From Pholiota molesta (lineage: Eukaryota > Basidiomycota > Agaricomycetes > Agaricales > Strophariaceae): 64,000 nucleotides of DNA. Under the pieces are notes generated by a model. It searched no databases, was not told the DNA's origin, and saw only the letters and a list, made by a program, of their open reading frames with translations. The position numbers and the translations under genes are program-made. Positions within the stretch are counted from its first letter, which is position 1. Each line of letters begins with the position of its first letter. The stretch is taken from NCBI GenBank assembly GCA_014925825.1, contig JACGCK010000041.1, positions 248,001 through 312,000 on the forward strand, read 5' to 3'. Below, one piece after another: positions 33,369 through 45,862 of this stretch.

Positions 33369-34464
33369 TACGCCTTTATACATTCACATCAAGCGCTGAT
33401 CCTTACTGAAAACGGATCTAGGATTCCAAGGGAAACCTAAGCCTACCGTTCAAACCAACATGATGGGTCATACCTTAGGGAGCGACGAGCTCTACCAATC
33501 ACAACAAGGATATGAAAAAAAACCTTACAAACTCTTTTCCGAGTTCAGCGTAGATCACCCGTAAAACTGAGAAAAGAGATTGCCCGTCGAATCGCAGAAC
33601 CAATGATGGGAATACGCAAGCGGGGAGGGCCAAGGGATTACTAGGATTTTCAAAGAATCGATGTTGGTAGTGATAAATTAGCTTTCAACTATATGTTATC
33701 TTTGACCATGTTTTCAAAAAACGGCTTAAGATAATGCACTCATTGAACTCATAAAAATATAAATTTCTGAAGAGAAGGGTATGATTAAAACCTCAATATT
33801 GACTGAGTACATCGACATCTTGTCTACGTCGCGAAAAGACCTGAGCCCGAACTGGATCTACACGGACCCTTGTATATGTCTACGAGCGCTCAGGACAACA
33901 GAGCTAGAAACAACGCAGCTGGAAGCGCTGACTCACACCCCATCTTCTAGCGCGTTGAGCTAAACATAGACTTACATGTGTCGAGAAACGGCTGCTTTAA
34001 AAACACAATTAGATCATAGATGCGTATGTATGATGAACAAGAATAAGAAAGATTAGATACAGCGTGTACTCATATATTGATGCGAAGCGAACGAATGTAA
34101 TGAAAGATATGTAATGATGATATGCGAATGAATGTGCATGATTCGTCGGCCAATTGGTATTCGACATGAAGAAGTTGCGCGTGTGATGTAAATCGATAGG
34201 TAGATGGTTGTTGCGTGGAGTAACACTAGAAGTACTAGAAGTGCAAGATGTGGTTTGGCCGAATGATAGTAGGGGACAGCGCGGACAAGCGGAAAGAGGG
34301 AGGGATTCGGCCAGAGACAGTCGAAGCAGGAAGCTTGGACACCCCTAAGGACGGCAGAGGAACGAAAGGAAGAAGAACAAGTGCGCACGGTCCCAGAGCG
34401 CCCGCGGACGGGGACGCTGCAACCGCAAAACGTGAGGGAAGCACCATATAATAATATACACCTG
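33369..34464. other. Intergenic, no gene seen
   Basis: Short frames only (for example 33781-33963). The right part, from about 34050, is the 3' flank of the minus-strand gene ending at 34465. Confidence 0.45.
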
Positions 34465-36630
34465 TCATCGAAGTTCCCGCAGCGCTCTAATGACATCGTC
34501 CATGTCCGTATTCCACTCGCCTGTCCACTGCAAAGGCTTCTCGGCATGCTTGTTGCTCGTGATCCGCAATTTGAAGTCGCGGTCGTCGTTAGATGGGGGG
34601 ATCAACCAGTTCACTGAGGACGCGACGCTGGCGTTCTCGGTAAAAGCGCGGTCTGCGAGCGATGTCGACATGGAGTGAGTGTGGCCTATGCGAGCGCTTT
34701 GCCGCCGTGCGGAATGGGAGTAGGATTGGGAGCGGGACAGGGTAGAAGACGGAACTGAGAATTCTGGGTCGGAGTCCAGAGAGCTGAAAGGCACCATACT
34801 CAGTGTCGATGTTCGCTTCGTGTCGGGGGGAAGAGGCAGAGGCGACGGCAGAGAGAAAAAAATCGGAGAAACAGGTGCACTGCATACAGACACGCGCCTA
34901 GTATCCAGATCGCCCCACGATTCGGACATGTCGTCGTCGCCCAGACCTAAATGATGCAAGTCGTCTGTTATTGTGTCAATCGTGCTTTGCGTGTCGAGGC
35001 CTCAGAGTCGCGTATACGGTCGGGCGGCCAAATATAGAAGAAATTGACAGACTTGTGCGTCTGAACTTCTTCGTTGACTTGTCCTTCACCGAAGCATCCC
35101 TATCGATTAAGATCTTTGGGAAAGATCCATTATGGGAAGGAACGCCCATACGTGTGAGAGCGCCCGACGCTTGTTCGTAGGGATTGTCGCCTAAGGTACG
35201 TGTAAGTTTGTTAATACTCCGCTGTTGTCGATCTGCAAGTGACAGATGTGAGGACGCGTCGTCCAGATATACATTGATCTCCAAGTCATCTTCTTCCGTT
35301 TCTGGTGACAACGATCGGTCGAACGTAGTCGTCGTTGCTGACGATGGGGGAGTAAGGGAAAGGTCGTCAACGCTCGCTGATTGAATGCTCCGCCGAGGTT
35401 CGTGGAAGAATGAAGGTGGCGGAGAAGTGGATTCGCCAGCGAAATGAAGTGTGCTCAGCGTTTCAGTCGATGTGTTAGTGATTTCGTTCGCTAATTGTGA
35501 GGAAATAGGGTGCGTGAGAGTCGTCATGGTTCGAGCTTGCGCTTTTGATTTCTTCCCGAATTTTGGTTTCTTCCTATTGAGCATGGCTTTCAGCGTAAGA
35601 GGGGGAGTATTCGCATATTATGGGCGCCTATGCCTCCACGACCACCAGGTCGAATGAAAGTCGGCGTAGGATTAGTGGGAGTGACGAATAGCGATGGTCC
35701 CTGTTTCTCAGCGATTGGGGATTTCGGTGGAGGGGGAGGGGGAGCTAATTGTTGCGGGCGCGACGCCAATCCACCACGCCCACTTGGTCGTAGAGCGATA
35801 TGCGGCGAGTCGGCAGTCAAGGCAGCATCTAGGCTTTGAAGCGTCGGTATTACGGTGTTTTTGGCTGGCAATTGCCTTGCGCGGCGCGATCCAATGCCTC
35901 CCCTTCCAACGAGCCGGCCCGATGTTGTAGTTTCGAACGAGCTTGTACATGCCGTTGGTTGCTCGTGCTGTTGAACATGGAGGACGGCCATTGTTTGAAG
36001 CGATTGCTCGGCAATAGAGAGCGAGTTTTCGCTGAGCGTGCGCCCGCGTACACTCATGGCAGCGCTCGTAGCATTGCTCGACTCAGGTCTTGAAGATTCA
36101 GCAGCTGTGATACCTGTCAGAATGCCGAACTAGGAATTGCTGCTAGGGCACTCACATGTAGCGGTAGACGGGCGAGAAACCTTTCGATATATAAAAGGAG
36201 TCTTCGACGGACCTGGGTCCTGCGGGGGTATATCTCCAGGCGATCGATATGGGGACGAGCGTACATGCCACTCAGGATGGAGGAAACAGCACTGGCAGAT
36301 GTTGAGGTTCGCTGCTTGTTCTTGGACGAGGAAAATGCTCTAGAAAGGGTCGAAGGACGCGAAACCGGGGCTATGCTTTGCGCGCTATATGGGGTCGAGC
36401 AGTTAATTTTGACGAGCGGAGCTGATACGAAACGCCACATACGGAGATCTGCCAAAACGCTTGGATGACTTTACTGAAGGCACAGAAGTGTTGGTAGGAA
36501 CAACCGGGGAGGCAGCGACGCTAGATATGCGGACGCTCATGTCGCAACGGTTCCCAGGCGGCGGGAAAACTGGGGACGAGTAAGTGGGCAAGAAAGACCC
36601 GCTATAGCCTAGAGGAAGATATATTCCCAA
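34465..36630 (-). CDS. Serine-rich low-complexity protein with GRGG repeats
   Basis: The minus strand carries a chain of long frames with biased composition. Three GRGG units occur at 35590-35960: GRLVGRGGIGSRR, RPSGRGGLASRP and RPGGRGGIGAH, with a run of prolines between the second and third. These resemble the repeated GRGG motif of fungal DUF3602 proteins. Downstream come LKAMLNRKKPKFGKKSKAQ (basic, possible nuclear signal), a long serine/threonine-rich acidic region, and IFGRPTVYATL. The last exon ends with DFKLRITSNKHAEKPLQW and DMDDVIRALRELR at TAG 34465. Frames do not join cleanly near 35605 and 34975, so either small introns were missed or bases are absent; the 5' end (to about 36630) is uncertain. 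It is probably an intrinsically disordered, phosphorylated regulator; function unknown. Confidence 0.6.
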
Positions 36631-39140
36631 GGACTATGGATGATTGTGCAGCTAAGATTTGGCTACGATGCTCAAACGGATGGTGACCCGCAGACATCAG
36701 GTATCCAGGGTCATCATCCTAGTGATATTGCATCCTATTGCATCCACTTCACCCAGATCTGATCGCAAGGAGGTTACTCCATGTGCTGCGAGGTACGCAG
36801 CTATTTTTCGATTCCCGGTCCGCTGATAGTATATAAAAAGCAATGTAGAGTCAGAGAATGGTCATTGGTGAGTCTGAAGATGGGTTGAAAGTCTGCTGCG
36901 ATGGTGACTGGGAATTCATCTGAGTTCATCAGCAGAAGACCAAAATCTATTGTCGGTGTGGGATAGAGTGGAGTGGCTGCAACTTCCCGTGAGTCGTTAT
37001 AGGTCATTATAGCCATCGGAAATTTGGATTACGAAAATCTTTTAAGAGGATGTGTGGGTGCGCCACAAGGAACGTCGGGACTCGGGTGCAAGGAACGTTT
37101 CGTGTTTCGAGGCTGAATACAATATATTTGTTTGGCAAGCTGGACATAAACAAATAACATTTTTCCTAAAAGGAGCTTCCTTCTGTTACAAGTTTCGAAG
37201 TTCGAACCCGTCCTGGACTTGTCCCGGACATCCTATTCACCATGTCTTGTCTTTCTGAAAGTCCTCGTTCGCTTTTGCCTAGGATATTAAGTGCTCCGAA
37301 CCACAAATCTATCCGATTCTCAAGTCTAGCTCTACGGTGTTCTCGTCACTTGATTGAACATTCAATCAGTCAATTGCTTGTAAACCCGACACTGATACAT
37401 ACTATGGCTCAAATACTTTGCCTCGTGCACCTAGGAATCGTTCCCAGAGTTAGAGATATCTTTGGAATATCTTGAGAATATCAACACTTTTCCCTCCTAA
37501 CTCTGATCCCATCACCGCTCGCGTTTATAAACCACACGAGATGTATCCATTGCGTGGACGTTCTCCCGCAAGCCCCAACCCACTCTCACAGCGGCTGATC
37601 GCTCGCACCACGTGTGATAGATGGTGTTAACTGGACGACAGGCAACTCTACACACAAACAGGAAATTAGAAGTGACTCGTTCATCTCCCTGCGTTCCGCT
37701 GATAATTTCCGCTGATTGATAACGATCCCACATCTTATTCTCTGTTAGCGTAGCTACTACTGAGCTGTCTCGAGACATTTGAAGGTCCATACATTGTTGT
37801 TTTGGAACTCATACGGTTGACTGCTTTGTTCAGGACTTGAAAAGTTATATTCTCTCTCGTTAGACGATCGGTAATCTTATCTACGTTACCTCGATTCCTG
37901 TACTCATTCTATAATTAAAACCTTCAACGAGTGAACACATCTAATAGCAATTACCGCTCTTCAAAAATTTAGCGTGAAACAGACACACATACGATTTTAA
38001 CCCGGGACTCGCGGTGATCTCTTGAACTCGAAGGTTGACTGTTGACGTGCAAGAATGTCATGTGTGCATAGCATTTTGTATCAACTTGTCTCAGGTGATG
38101 GCCACAACCATCGATGTCAATCATTCGTACCTTTTGAATTATGGGTTATAAATAATTCCCCAAATGCAAAGCAAATAGGACCCATTGTCATGTAAATGTC
38201 AGTCAGTAGATGTATAGTAGATAGATGATACATCACATTCCTTGAGTATCAAATCTGGTTTATAAAGCTTAACCCACTTACTGTCCCGTCCGGCGAGAGG
38301 TCATGCACTTAGTATAGTAGATACTTAGCCCTACCGGACGACGGCCAGATCGGAGCGCTTGATTATTGCTGGCCCAAATGTATACACTTTGATCGACGGT
38401 CTACGACGATGACAGTAGATATCAAGCAGATCTACAGAATAAATTGTATGGAAAGGCAGTTCTGATATGAGCTGTCATACTTAAATGAAGAACAAGTCAA
38501 CTAAATTCCAAGTGAGAGGCTCGTATCTACTAGTGTCCGAGCTTCCAGGCAAGAAATTAGGCTTAACCCTTACCCAGATCTCGATTATTCTATTTTATTA
38601 TTGATAGCTCTTCTGCCCATGCGTATCGTGCGTGAGCCTTTTATGCCTGTGCATAATTAGCGGTCGTTTAACGAGAATACCAAGAACTGGAAGGCTACAG
38701 ATACCATATAAAACGTTTTTTTTTGACCTTCCGCCATGTTCTCCGATGCCTTTCAGCTGGCTTCTCTTGGCTTCTCGTAATCATTGCATTAGTTCTACAT
38801 TGGTCGAATGTCAAAGCTACGTACCAGATTTTTGGGATATCAATAAAGCGGCGTACTCATTTTGAAGCCTCATGCCTCAGCATCTGCTCAACACAAGCTC
38901 GAAAGTTCTTAGCGCTCAGCTCAAGCTCGGTCTAACGTTACCTGCACTGAGCGTTCCGACTGTCTCAATGTACCGGGAAGAGGATTACCCGAACCCGGGT
39001 GTCTATTATTGGCACAGCCACTATTAGTGATCTCGAATCTTTCCTCAACGTCGGCGTCATTATTGCCAGCGTTGAACGTTCTCTGGCTCATCATCCTCAT
39101 CGACATTGCCCTCTGGACCTCTTAGTGGCCCCAGCAAGAA
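36631..39140. other. Large intergenic region, no supported gene
   Basis: About 2.5 kb with short frames on both strands and no coherent exon chain. A direct repeat of TATTGCATCC occurs near 36727-36750. The segment near 38960-39140 presumably holds the promoter of the thioesterase gene. Confidence 0.45.
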
Positions 39141-40135
39141 ATGTTTTCTCCAATTCTACGACGCGCGCAACGAAGTGCAGTATCTCGATGTGCACACCTT
39201 CGCTCGTACTCGACACCCCAACCTCCTCAGCACAGACGTTCTCTGGGTACAACGGTGGTAGCCGTAACCGTCGCATCGCTAGTCGCTGGAACGCTCGGTG
39301 CGATATACCCACCCCCGCCACTAGCGATCCTCTCCCCCGGGCGGCCCCAGGCCCACCCGCGGAGCCGGATTCGCCTGAATCCAAGGCCTACTCGCAGAGC
39401 CTGGAGGAGCAGCTGCAGGCGCTGCCGGCTCTGCAGCAACTCAGGAGCAAGGATGACGCACGCGAGTGGTACGAGACGCGTCCGTACCAGAACTTCCCCG
39501 AGGAGAGGAGGGTGAATAACCTGACGGCCGGCGCGCTGCGGGGTCCAGGCAAGCTGGCGCTTCCGCCGCTGGTCAGGGCGAAGAGGGACGAGTCGGAGAG
39601 TGCGGTGTTTATTCATTTGGGACGCGGGCTGTGCGGTCATGACGGCATTATCCATGGAGGGCTGCTGGCTACGCTACTGGATGAAACCCTTGCACGAACG
39701 GTAAGGAGAATCTCGTTTGGGACGATTACATTGACTGATCTATGTTTAATAGGCGATCATGAACCTCCCTGAAAAAGTTGGAGTAACTGCAACGTTATCA
39801 CTAAATTACCGGGCACCGACCATGGCCGATCAGGTGAGTACTTTGGTAGCTTGATATCATTAACTAGAGAAGGCCTCATTCGTTGATGATAATAGTTCGT
39901 GGTGATCAAGACTGAGATCCAGGAGGTGAAAGGTCGGAAAGCGTTTGTGACAGGCCGCGTTGAAGACATGAAAGGAACCGTTCTTGTTGAAGCGTCTGCA
40001 ATGTTCGTCCAGCCTCGGTATGCTAAACTTCTGAATTCAGGCCAACTGCGCAAGGTCATGGGCGAACCTCCATCGGATGAAGCCGTCTTGCTCGCCGATG
40101 GCCAGGACTTGAACCCTGGCCATAAGCACCGATAA
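39141..40135 (+). CDS. HotDog-fold thioesterase, likely mitochondrial, with one frame break
   Basis: Three exons: 39141-39700, 39753-39833 and 39896-40135. The N-terminus is basic (MFSPILRRAQRSAVSRCAHL), followed by a hydrophobic stretch (VVAVTVASLVAGTLGAIY), suggesting a mitochondrial presequence and anchor. The 4HBT/PaaI core is clear: SAVFIHLGRGLCGHDGIIHG (the HGG active-site region), LLATLLDETLART, then MNLPEKVGVTATLSLNYRAP, and FVVIKTEIQEVKGRKAFVTG. It should hydrolyse acyl-CoA thioesters. Between the signal part and the core the frame must move one base near 39340-39347, in a run of Gs and Cs. Adding one base makes exon 1 exactly 187 codons and puts both introns in phase 0. This argues for a missing base in the assembly rather than a dead gene. 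Confidence 0.85.
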
Positions 40136-40752
40136 GTCACTATCATTGAACTCGGATTATGTATGCCCATTTAAAGTTGTATGTATGCCAATAGATAGAC
40201 GCACGAAACACTTTATTCATACCAGTACCTATATCGTTAATAGATACTTACATAGATACTTACCTGTCTACTGGGGCATTAATACGGAGAATTTGTTGTA
40301 CTCTCTCGAGTACACAAGCTGGGCTTGACGACTGGAGTCTGGGTGCCATGACCATCTATCCGCGGACCCGAAGACAGATAAATTATGACTTGAAAACAAT
40401 ATCACAACAGCCTGCAGGCCACAAGCCATTGTTTTCTGCGAAGTGCTACACCTACGAATCAAGTGAAGACGTAGGTCCGACCCATGTACCCACTTCGACT
40501 TCTAGCTCGCCGATACTGGCCGTGCGAATCAACGCGCACCATTCATAAGCAAAGTAAAAATCGAATGTGTAATCTTGGTGTTCGCTGTTTATAATCCGGC
40601 GATATTGCTCCTGCGATGCCGGTTCCACTCGGACATTGAATCTTGATAACAGCAGCTGCAAAGCGTTTATATGAGACACGATCGCGTACATTCCAAGCCC
40701 CACTCCCATTGACCTTTACTACTACTACCATAACAACTTCAACTACCTGAAC
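40136..40752. other. Intergenic spacer
   Basis: 3' flank of the thioesterase and promoter of the reductase gene at 40753. No coding frame recognised. Confidence 0.45.
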
Positions 40753-42308
40753 ATGCCCGCCATTCCACAAGGATCGAAAGTGCTCGTCTCAGGCGCGAAC
40801 GGCTACATCGCGATGTGGGTCGTGCGCATCCTGCTCGAGCGCGGATACAGCGTACGCGCGACGGTGCGCACGGCTGGGAAGATCGCGTACGTCAAAGACT
40901 ACTTCGAAAAGCTTGGATACGGAGAGGATAAGCTCGAATTCGTGGTCGTCGATGATATCACCAAGGTGCGTTCAACTGCTCTCTGATCTAATCATATCAG
41001 CAAATGCGGATAGGGGTCATTGATCTGTAATTTGTGTCATTTAGGAGGGGCCTTCGACGAGGCAGTCAAGGGCGTGGATGCGATTGAGCATACTGCATCG
41101 CCTTTCACTTACAAAATGAAGCATCCTGACGGTATATTTTCTTCATGAGAACAAGCGGGGTGCACCTGCTAACATTACATTCGCCCTGCAGACCTCATCC
41201 GTCCCGCTGTTCAGGGCACAGTTGGCATGCTCCGAAGTGCCGCGAAGAATGGGTACGGGATCACTATCTCTATAAAGAAGATACTTTGTCGACTGATACT
41301 TCGATCCTAAACTTAGAACGAACGTTAAGCGGATCGTCGTGACCTCATCCTGCGCCGCCATCAGCACGCCCCGGCCACCCCCAGCCAAATTCAGCGACAA
41401 GGACTGGAACACTGCATCGCCTAAGGAGGTTGAAGAGCTGGGTGACAAGGCTGATCCAGCTCTCGCCTATAGGGCTTCGAAGACCTTGGCTGAGAAAGGT
41501 AGACATATAGTCAAAGTTCATTCGTCATTTGATCGCTTAATGTGCATGGTATCTTTTTCTAGGGGCTTGGGAATTCTATGAGAAAGTCAAGGCGAAGTTG
41601 GATGGGATTTGGCAGTCATCAATCCTACGTTCGTAAGTCATTTTTCTGTTTCTCGTACGTGTTTCATTATCTCAATAAAGAAATAGGTGTTTGGGGTGAG
41701 GCTTCATACTTGCTCATTATGACATCCCAGAATTCTTACCGAGATCTACTTATTTTAGCCTCCGATTCATGAGATCCCCTCCCTGTCAGCGTTGAACACA
41801 TCTTTGGAATTATGGTACAATACGCTCTACCCAAAGACTCCCAAGACCAAGGAAGAATTATCACATTCGCTCACATGGGTCGACGTGCGCGACTCCGCGT
41901 TGTGTCATGTCCTGGCGTTGGAGAAACCTGACGCAGCAGGGGAACGCTTTATCACAGTAGCAGGTTCGTGCCTTTTATTTTGCACTTGCATCACCTTATG
42001 AACGTTTTTCTCTTAGGATCTTCATTTGGCAGAGTGGCGTAAGTCCATCAGTTTTATCTATATCGGTGATGGATTGACCTAAATTGGAAATTTCAAAAAT
42101 GTTACAGTCGACGCATTGAACTCGCTGCCGACCAATCCTCTCCATCACATCCGATAGCCAAGGGGTACCCTGAGATCACTCAGGGAGAGAAGTTCTACTC
42201 AGTGGCCTATGACACGACTAGGCCGAAAGTATTTTGGGCATCAAATGGCTTTCGATAGTGGATTGCACGAGGGACACCCTGATTGAATTTGCGAAACGGG
42301 GTTGGTAA
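40753..42308 (+). CDS. NAD(P)-dependent aldehyde/ketone reductase (extended SDR), copy 1, frame breaks
   Basis: Exon 1 (40753-40965) encodes KVLVSGANGYIAMWVVRILL, the nucleotide-binding GxxGxxA region. Later exons give FDEAVKGVDAIEHTASPF, RIVVTSSCAA (catalytic Ser), AYRASKTLAEK (the catalytic YxxxK), and then LSHSLTWVDVRDSALCHVLA. The C-terminus is DTLIEFAKRGW with TAA at 42306-42308. This is the dihydroflavonol-4-reductase/GRE2-like family, which reduces aldehydes and ketones in the cytosol. The coding frame needs a one-base shift near 41047 (a run of four Gs), near 42141 and near 42222 to stay aligned with its paralogue at 44.4-45.9 kb. All three lie in short C or G runs. Separated from that paralogue by the ice-binding protein gene, in opposite orientation. 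Confidence 0.85.
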
Positions 42309-42411
42309 GTATGCATAGAGTATATATTTGTTACTGCTCCTATATTTTATACGGGTTACTCGAGAATCTGTCTTTTCGGAAAGGGTTCAACCGGCACACT
42401 CAGAATGGACA

Positions 42412-43391
42412 TCACGCAGGAGCATTGACTGTCGCTTTCTGTAAAGCGACAGCGGTCTGGGATAGAAGGCGGCCGTTCACAGTCGCACCAGTGTTTAGTG
42501 TGATTGAGGTCGCACCCAGAATGATGCCGTTGACGACAGATGTTGAGCCAAGGGTCACTGCATCAGAAACGACCCAGACAATATTTTTGGGTAGCGCGCC
42601 TCCAGCGAGGGTAACCTTTACGGCGGACGCAGTATTGAGTGTGCCCGCGATTTGGAAGATCCAAGCTGTTGATTTTCAATCAGAGTAGTCAGCGCCTTAG
42701 AATATAATATACTGATAGTGCGTACTGTCAGTGCTGCTCCCGGAAATAGTGATGTCAGTGGCAATATTGACCCCGGAAGTCCACTTGTAGAGACCAGGCG
42801 CAAATGTCAGCCCTCCGATATTTCCTAAATAATCAATGAAAACAGTGAGCGCTGATCTAAGAATATGAATCGATGTATCGATACATACCGGCGCCGAGTC
42901 CAATTGCAGTAGGATTTACGCGTCCCTTGGCATCATTGAACGCAGCGATGAGTGCGCCGACGGAGGTGGTTAGGGTTGATGGAGTCGGGCTCTTATAGCT
43001 TGCGGCCAGTACTTGCCCCGTCACTTGGGTAGACGACGAGAAGGTACCAAGTGGGCTGAGGGTGAGCGAAAAGCCAGTGACAAAAGTTGATGCCGCGGGA
43101 CTAAGGCCCACAGCGCCAACTGCGTAGACGTAAGTTATTGACGATTTCCAAACACGAGATAAAAATATACGCACGGACGGCAGAGGGTGGGACGGTAGAA
43201 ACACCTGATTTAGCTAGGATAGCGAAATTCCCTGCAGCCCCGAGAGCAACCGCAGGTGGCCCTGCGGCGAGGCAGCTTGACATGCTCTAAAGAAAGTGAA
43301 CGATCATGTTAGAGTCATCCTTTTATTATACGCTCATAAATCTTACCATCAATGCAATAGAAGCAAGCTTGAGGAGAGTAATAGGAGACAT
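42412..43391 (-). CDS. Secreted ice-binding (antifreeze) protein, DUF3494 family
   Basis: Five exons (43391-43347, 43286-43175, 43119-42889, 42824-42726, 42665-42412) close in phase to 246 codons. A signal peptide (MSPITLLKLASIALM then SMSSCLAA) precedes the mature start near AGPPAVALGAAGNFAILAKS. The right-handed beta-helix region shows the classic DUF3494 motifs: GVSTVPPSAV, GLSPAASTFVTGFSLTL, GGLTFAPGLYKW, ITISGSSTDTWIFQIAGTL, NIVWVVSDAVTLGSTS and VNGIILGATSITLNTGATVN, ending GRLLSQTAVALQKATVNAPA. Length matches the fungal ice-binding proteins of Typhula and Lentinula. Such proteins are secreted, bind ice planes and inhibit recrystallisation. The frame is fully open. Its stop lies about 100 bp from the end of the upstream reductase, so the two genes are convergent. 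Confidence 0.93.
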
Positions 43392-44357
43392 TTATGGGTT
43401 GTGAATGAGCAGAAGCTTAAGAGAATTATACTGAAGATCATACCCCTCAATCAGAGCCCCCTTTATACGAGTTGAGATTTCTACAAGACATCTCAGAACT
43501 AATTGTCATCGTCATCGCATTACGCTGTTTACTTGCAGCGAACTGTCGAGCGATGGGCCTATTGAAGTGTCCAGTCCCTACTCCGTCACCGGAGTCATCA
43601 TCCAACATCATCGTCGGACAACAATCCTTTGTACTACAACGACTTTTGGAAGGTTCCAATTGGTCGAACGGTGCTAGCATCTGTTCGTTTCATTAAGATT
43701 AAGTCACCCGAGTCCTCGTTGATCTACATCCAGTAAGAAGATCATCTAAAAACATATCTCATGGAAAGATAGTCTCATACAGGCTACACCAAGTTCCTCG
43801 CTCAGTTTATAAAATTCAGCCCCGGTCCTGATTCTGGTGAAAATTGCCTGTTATGATTTTTATGGGTACTTCCCGGTAAACGAAGAAAGAGGCGATTACC
43901 TATGTGACCTCGGAATCATTCCTGGGCCTGGGGCTCATAGTGCCACATTGACGGCGGTAATCAGATACCATTCTTCGATGTCACTGTCATTTTTGATTTA
44001 GGAGGCGCAAAAAGCCGCCCAGGAAGCTTCTTTGCATGGCATTCCAAATGAAGACTAAAAACACCTGTGGAGTGAAGTCAGAACGATTCTTTGAATGGTG
44101 CTTTTTACTTGAATAACCAATCCGGATCTTCGTTTTTGGACGGATGGTTTCCGAGTCATTGAACTGAGTCCGTCGAATAGTCCGCAGCGAAATTGCAGCT
44201 ATAAATCATCTGCCTCTGTTTATCAAAATCTATTCCAGCCTGAGAAACACTTCGCACATTTTCTGCAAGCTACACGGTGAATTGACTCTGCATGCATAGA
44301 AAATGATGGCCTCGGAAATATTTGTCCCACATTTACATCTCTAGAAATTTGTAACGA
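43392..44357. other. Intergenic upstream of the ice-binding protein
   Basis: About 970 bp with no recognised coding exon; presumably holds the ice-binding protein promoter and the 3' flank of reductase copy 2. Confidence 0.45.
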
Positions 44358-45862
44358 TCACCACCCCCTCTTTGCAAAGTCCTCCAGAGTGTCCTTGGTC
44401 GTTTCTACTTTGGTATGGAACTTGATGCCAAAGATACGGCGTTCCTTGGAAGTGTCATACGAGATTAGATATTTCTTCTCGCCTTTGAGAACGTCGGGGT
44501 CGCCTTTATATAGAGGGTGGCTCGGGAGCGGGTTCGACGGTAAAGAGTTGGCAGCGTCCACTAAATATAAAGATCAGCCGCCTGAACGGACCCCCAAAAT
44601 CTGAGAAAGGACTTGCGCCATTCCTGCCAAATATAGGGACCTGAAAACGATCGAGAAGGCGAAGAATCAGAGGCTTATTCAGAGTGAGCGTGTGTATGTC
44701 GACAGACCTTCGGAGACGACGGTGCGCTCGCCGCCAGCCGCGTCTTTCTCCAATGCCAGGACATGGCTCAGCGCGATGTCGCGCACGTCGACCCAAGCAT
44801 TGGAGCCGAGGAGCGTCTCTTTCGGGAGAGGCTTGGTGGATGTGATGATGTCCCACCAGATTTGGAGGGAGGTATTCAATGACGCGATGGATGTGACATC
44901 ATGGATCGGGGGCTGTCAATGTAAGGACGATAAGAGGGATGAGCTAAGGAACATTGGGATGGGAGTACTCACGCCGAAAACCTATTAAAAACCGCGTCCG
45001 TGAGTCAGCGGTGCACCGAAGGTAGATTACAAAACATACAAAGGGAGGATTGATCACGGACAAGTCCCACTTGATCTCGGACTGATGCTGCGCAACGAAA
45101 TCCCATGCGCCTGCAGAAACGGCCCGCGTTACTCAGCCAATCATGGGAAGATCATACCAAGTGCTCACTTCTCTCCGCCAGAGTTTTGGACGCACGGTAG
45201 ATAGTCATGGGGGGCGTCTTATCGCCTTGTTCTTGGACGACCTTTGGCGCGTCGAGATTCCAGTCTTTCTCGCTGTACACGGTGGGCGCCGCAGGCGGAC
45301 TCATGACGGCGGCGCAGGATGACGTGACGACGATCCTCTTAACCCCAGATCTGATCATGGCGTTAATGAAATTGAAAAATAGGAATGTTATTTTAACTTG
45401 CGTACCCGTTTTTGAGTGCGCTGGTAAGCATCCCAACGGTGCCTTGTACGGCGGGCTTGATGAATTCTACGCAGATCGTTCAAGTCGAGATGTGGGTAAA
45501 CAAAAGATGAGAGATACCATCAGGAGTCTTCGCCTTTGCATGGAACGGAGAGGCGGTATGTGCAATAGCATCCACGCCTTTGACCGCCTCGTCGAATGCA
45601 CCCTCCTATACACCTATCTATATCAGTCCTTTGCGTTGAAAGGAGAAGGTCGTACCTTTCGATGTCCTCAACGATAACAGCCTCGAATTTATCTCCATAT
45701 CCCAGGCCTTCGAAGTACGCTTTCATAAACTGAGCTTTGGAATCATTGCGCACGGTGCCGCGCACTAATAGCCCTGCTCCAGGAGATGCGCACAACCCAC
45801 ATGGCGATGTACCCGTTTGCTCCAGACACGAGGACCTTGTCTCCCTTGTTGATGGTCGGCAT
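44358..45862 (-). CDS. NAD(P)-dependent aldehyde/ketone reductase (extended SDR), copy 2
   Basis: Paralogue of the gene at 40.8 kb. The start ATG is at 45862 (MPTINKGDKVLVSGANGYIA). The middle exons give VKGVDAIAHTASPFHAKAK-type sequence, KRIVVTSSCAAVMSPPAAP and MTIYRASKTLAER (active-site Ser and YxxxK). WVDVRDIALSHVLALEK follows, and the last exon ends TKDTLEDFAKRGW with the stop at 44358. Multiple short introns. The family reduces aldehydes and ketones with NAD(P)H. Near 45772-45786 the frame needs two added bases, in C and G runs, to read from VVRI into LLVRGTVRND. The C-terminal part is uninterrupted, unlike copy 1. Confidence 0.85.

Noticed and set aside
37197..37225. tRNA T-arm-like sequence (GTTCGAACCCGTCC)
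   Set aside because: No A box, acceptor stem or anticodon arm at the proper distance.
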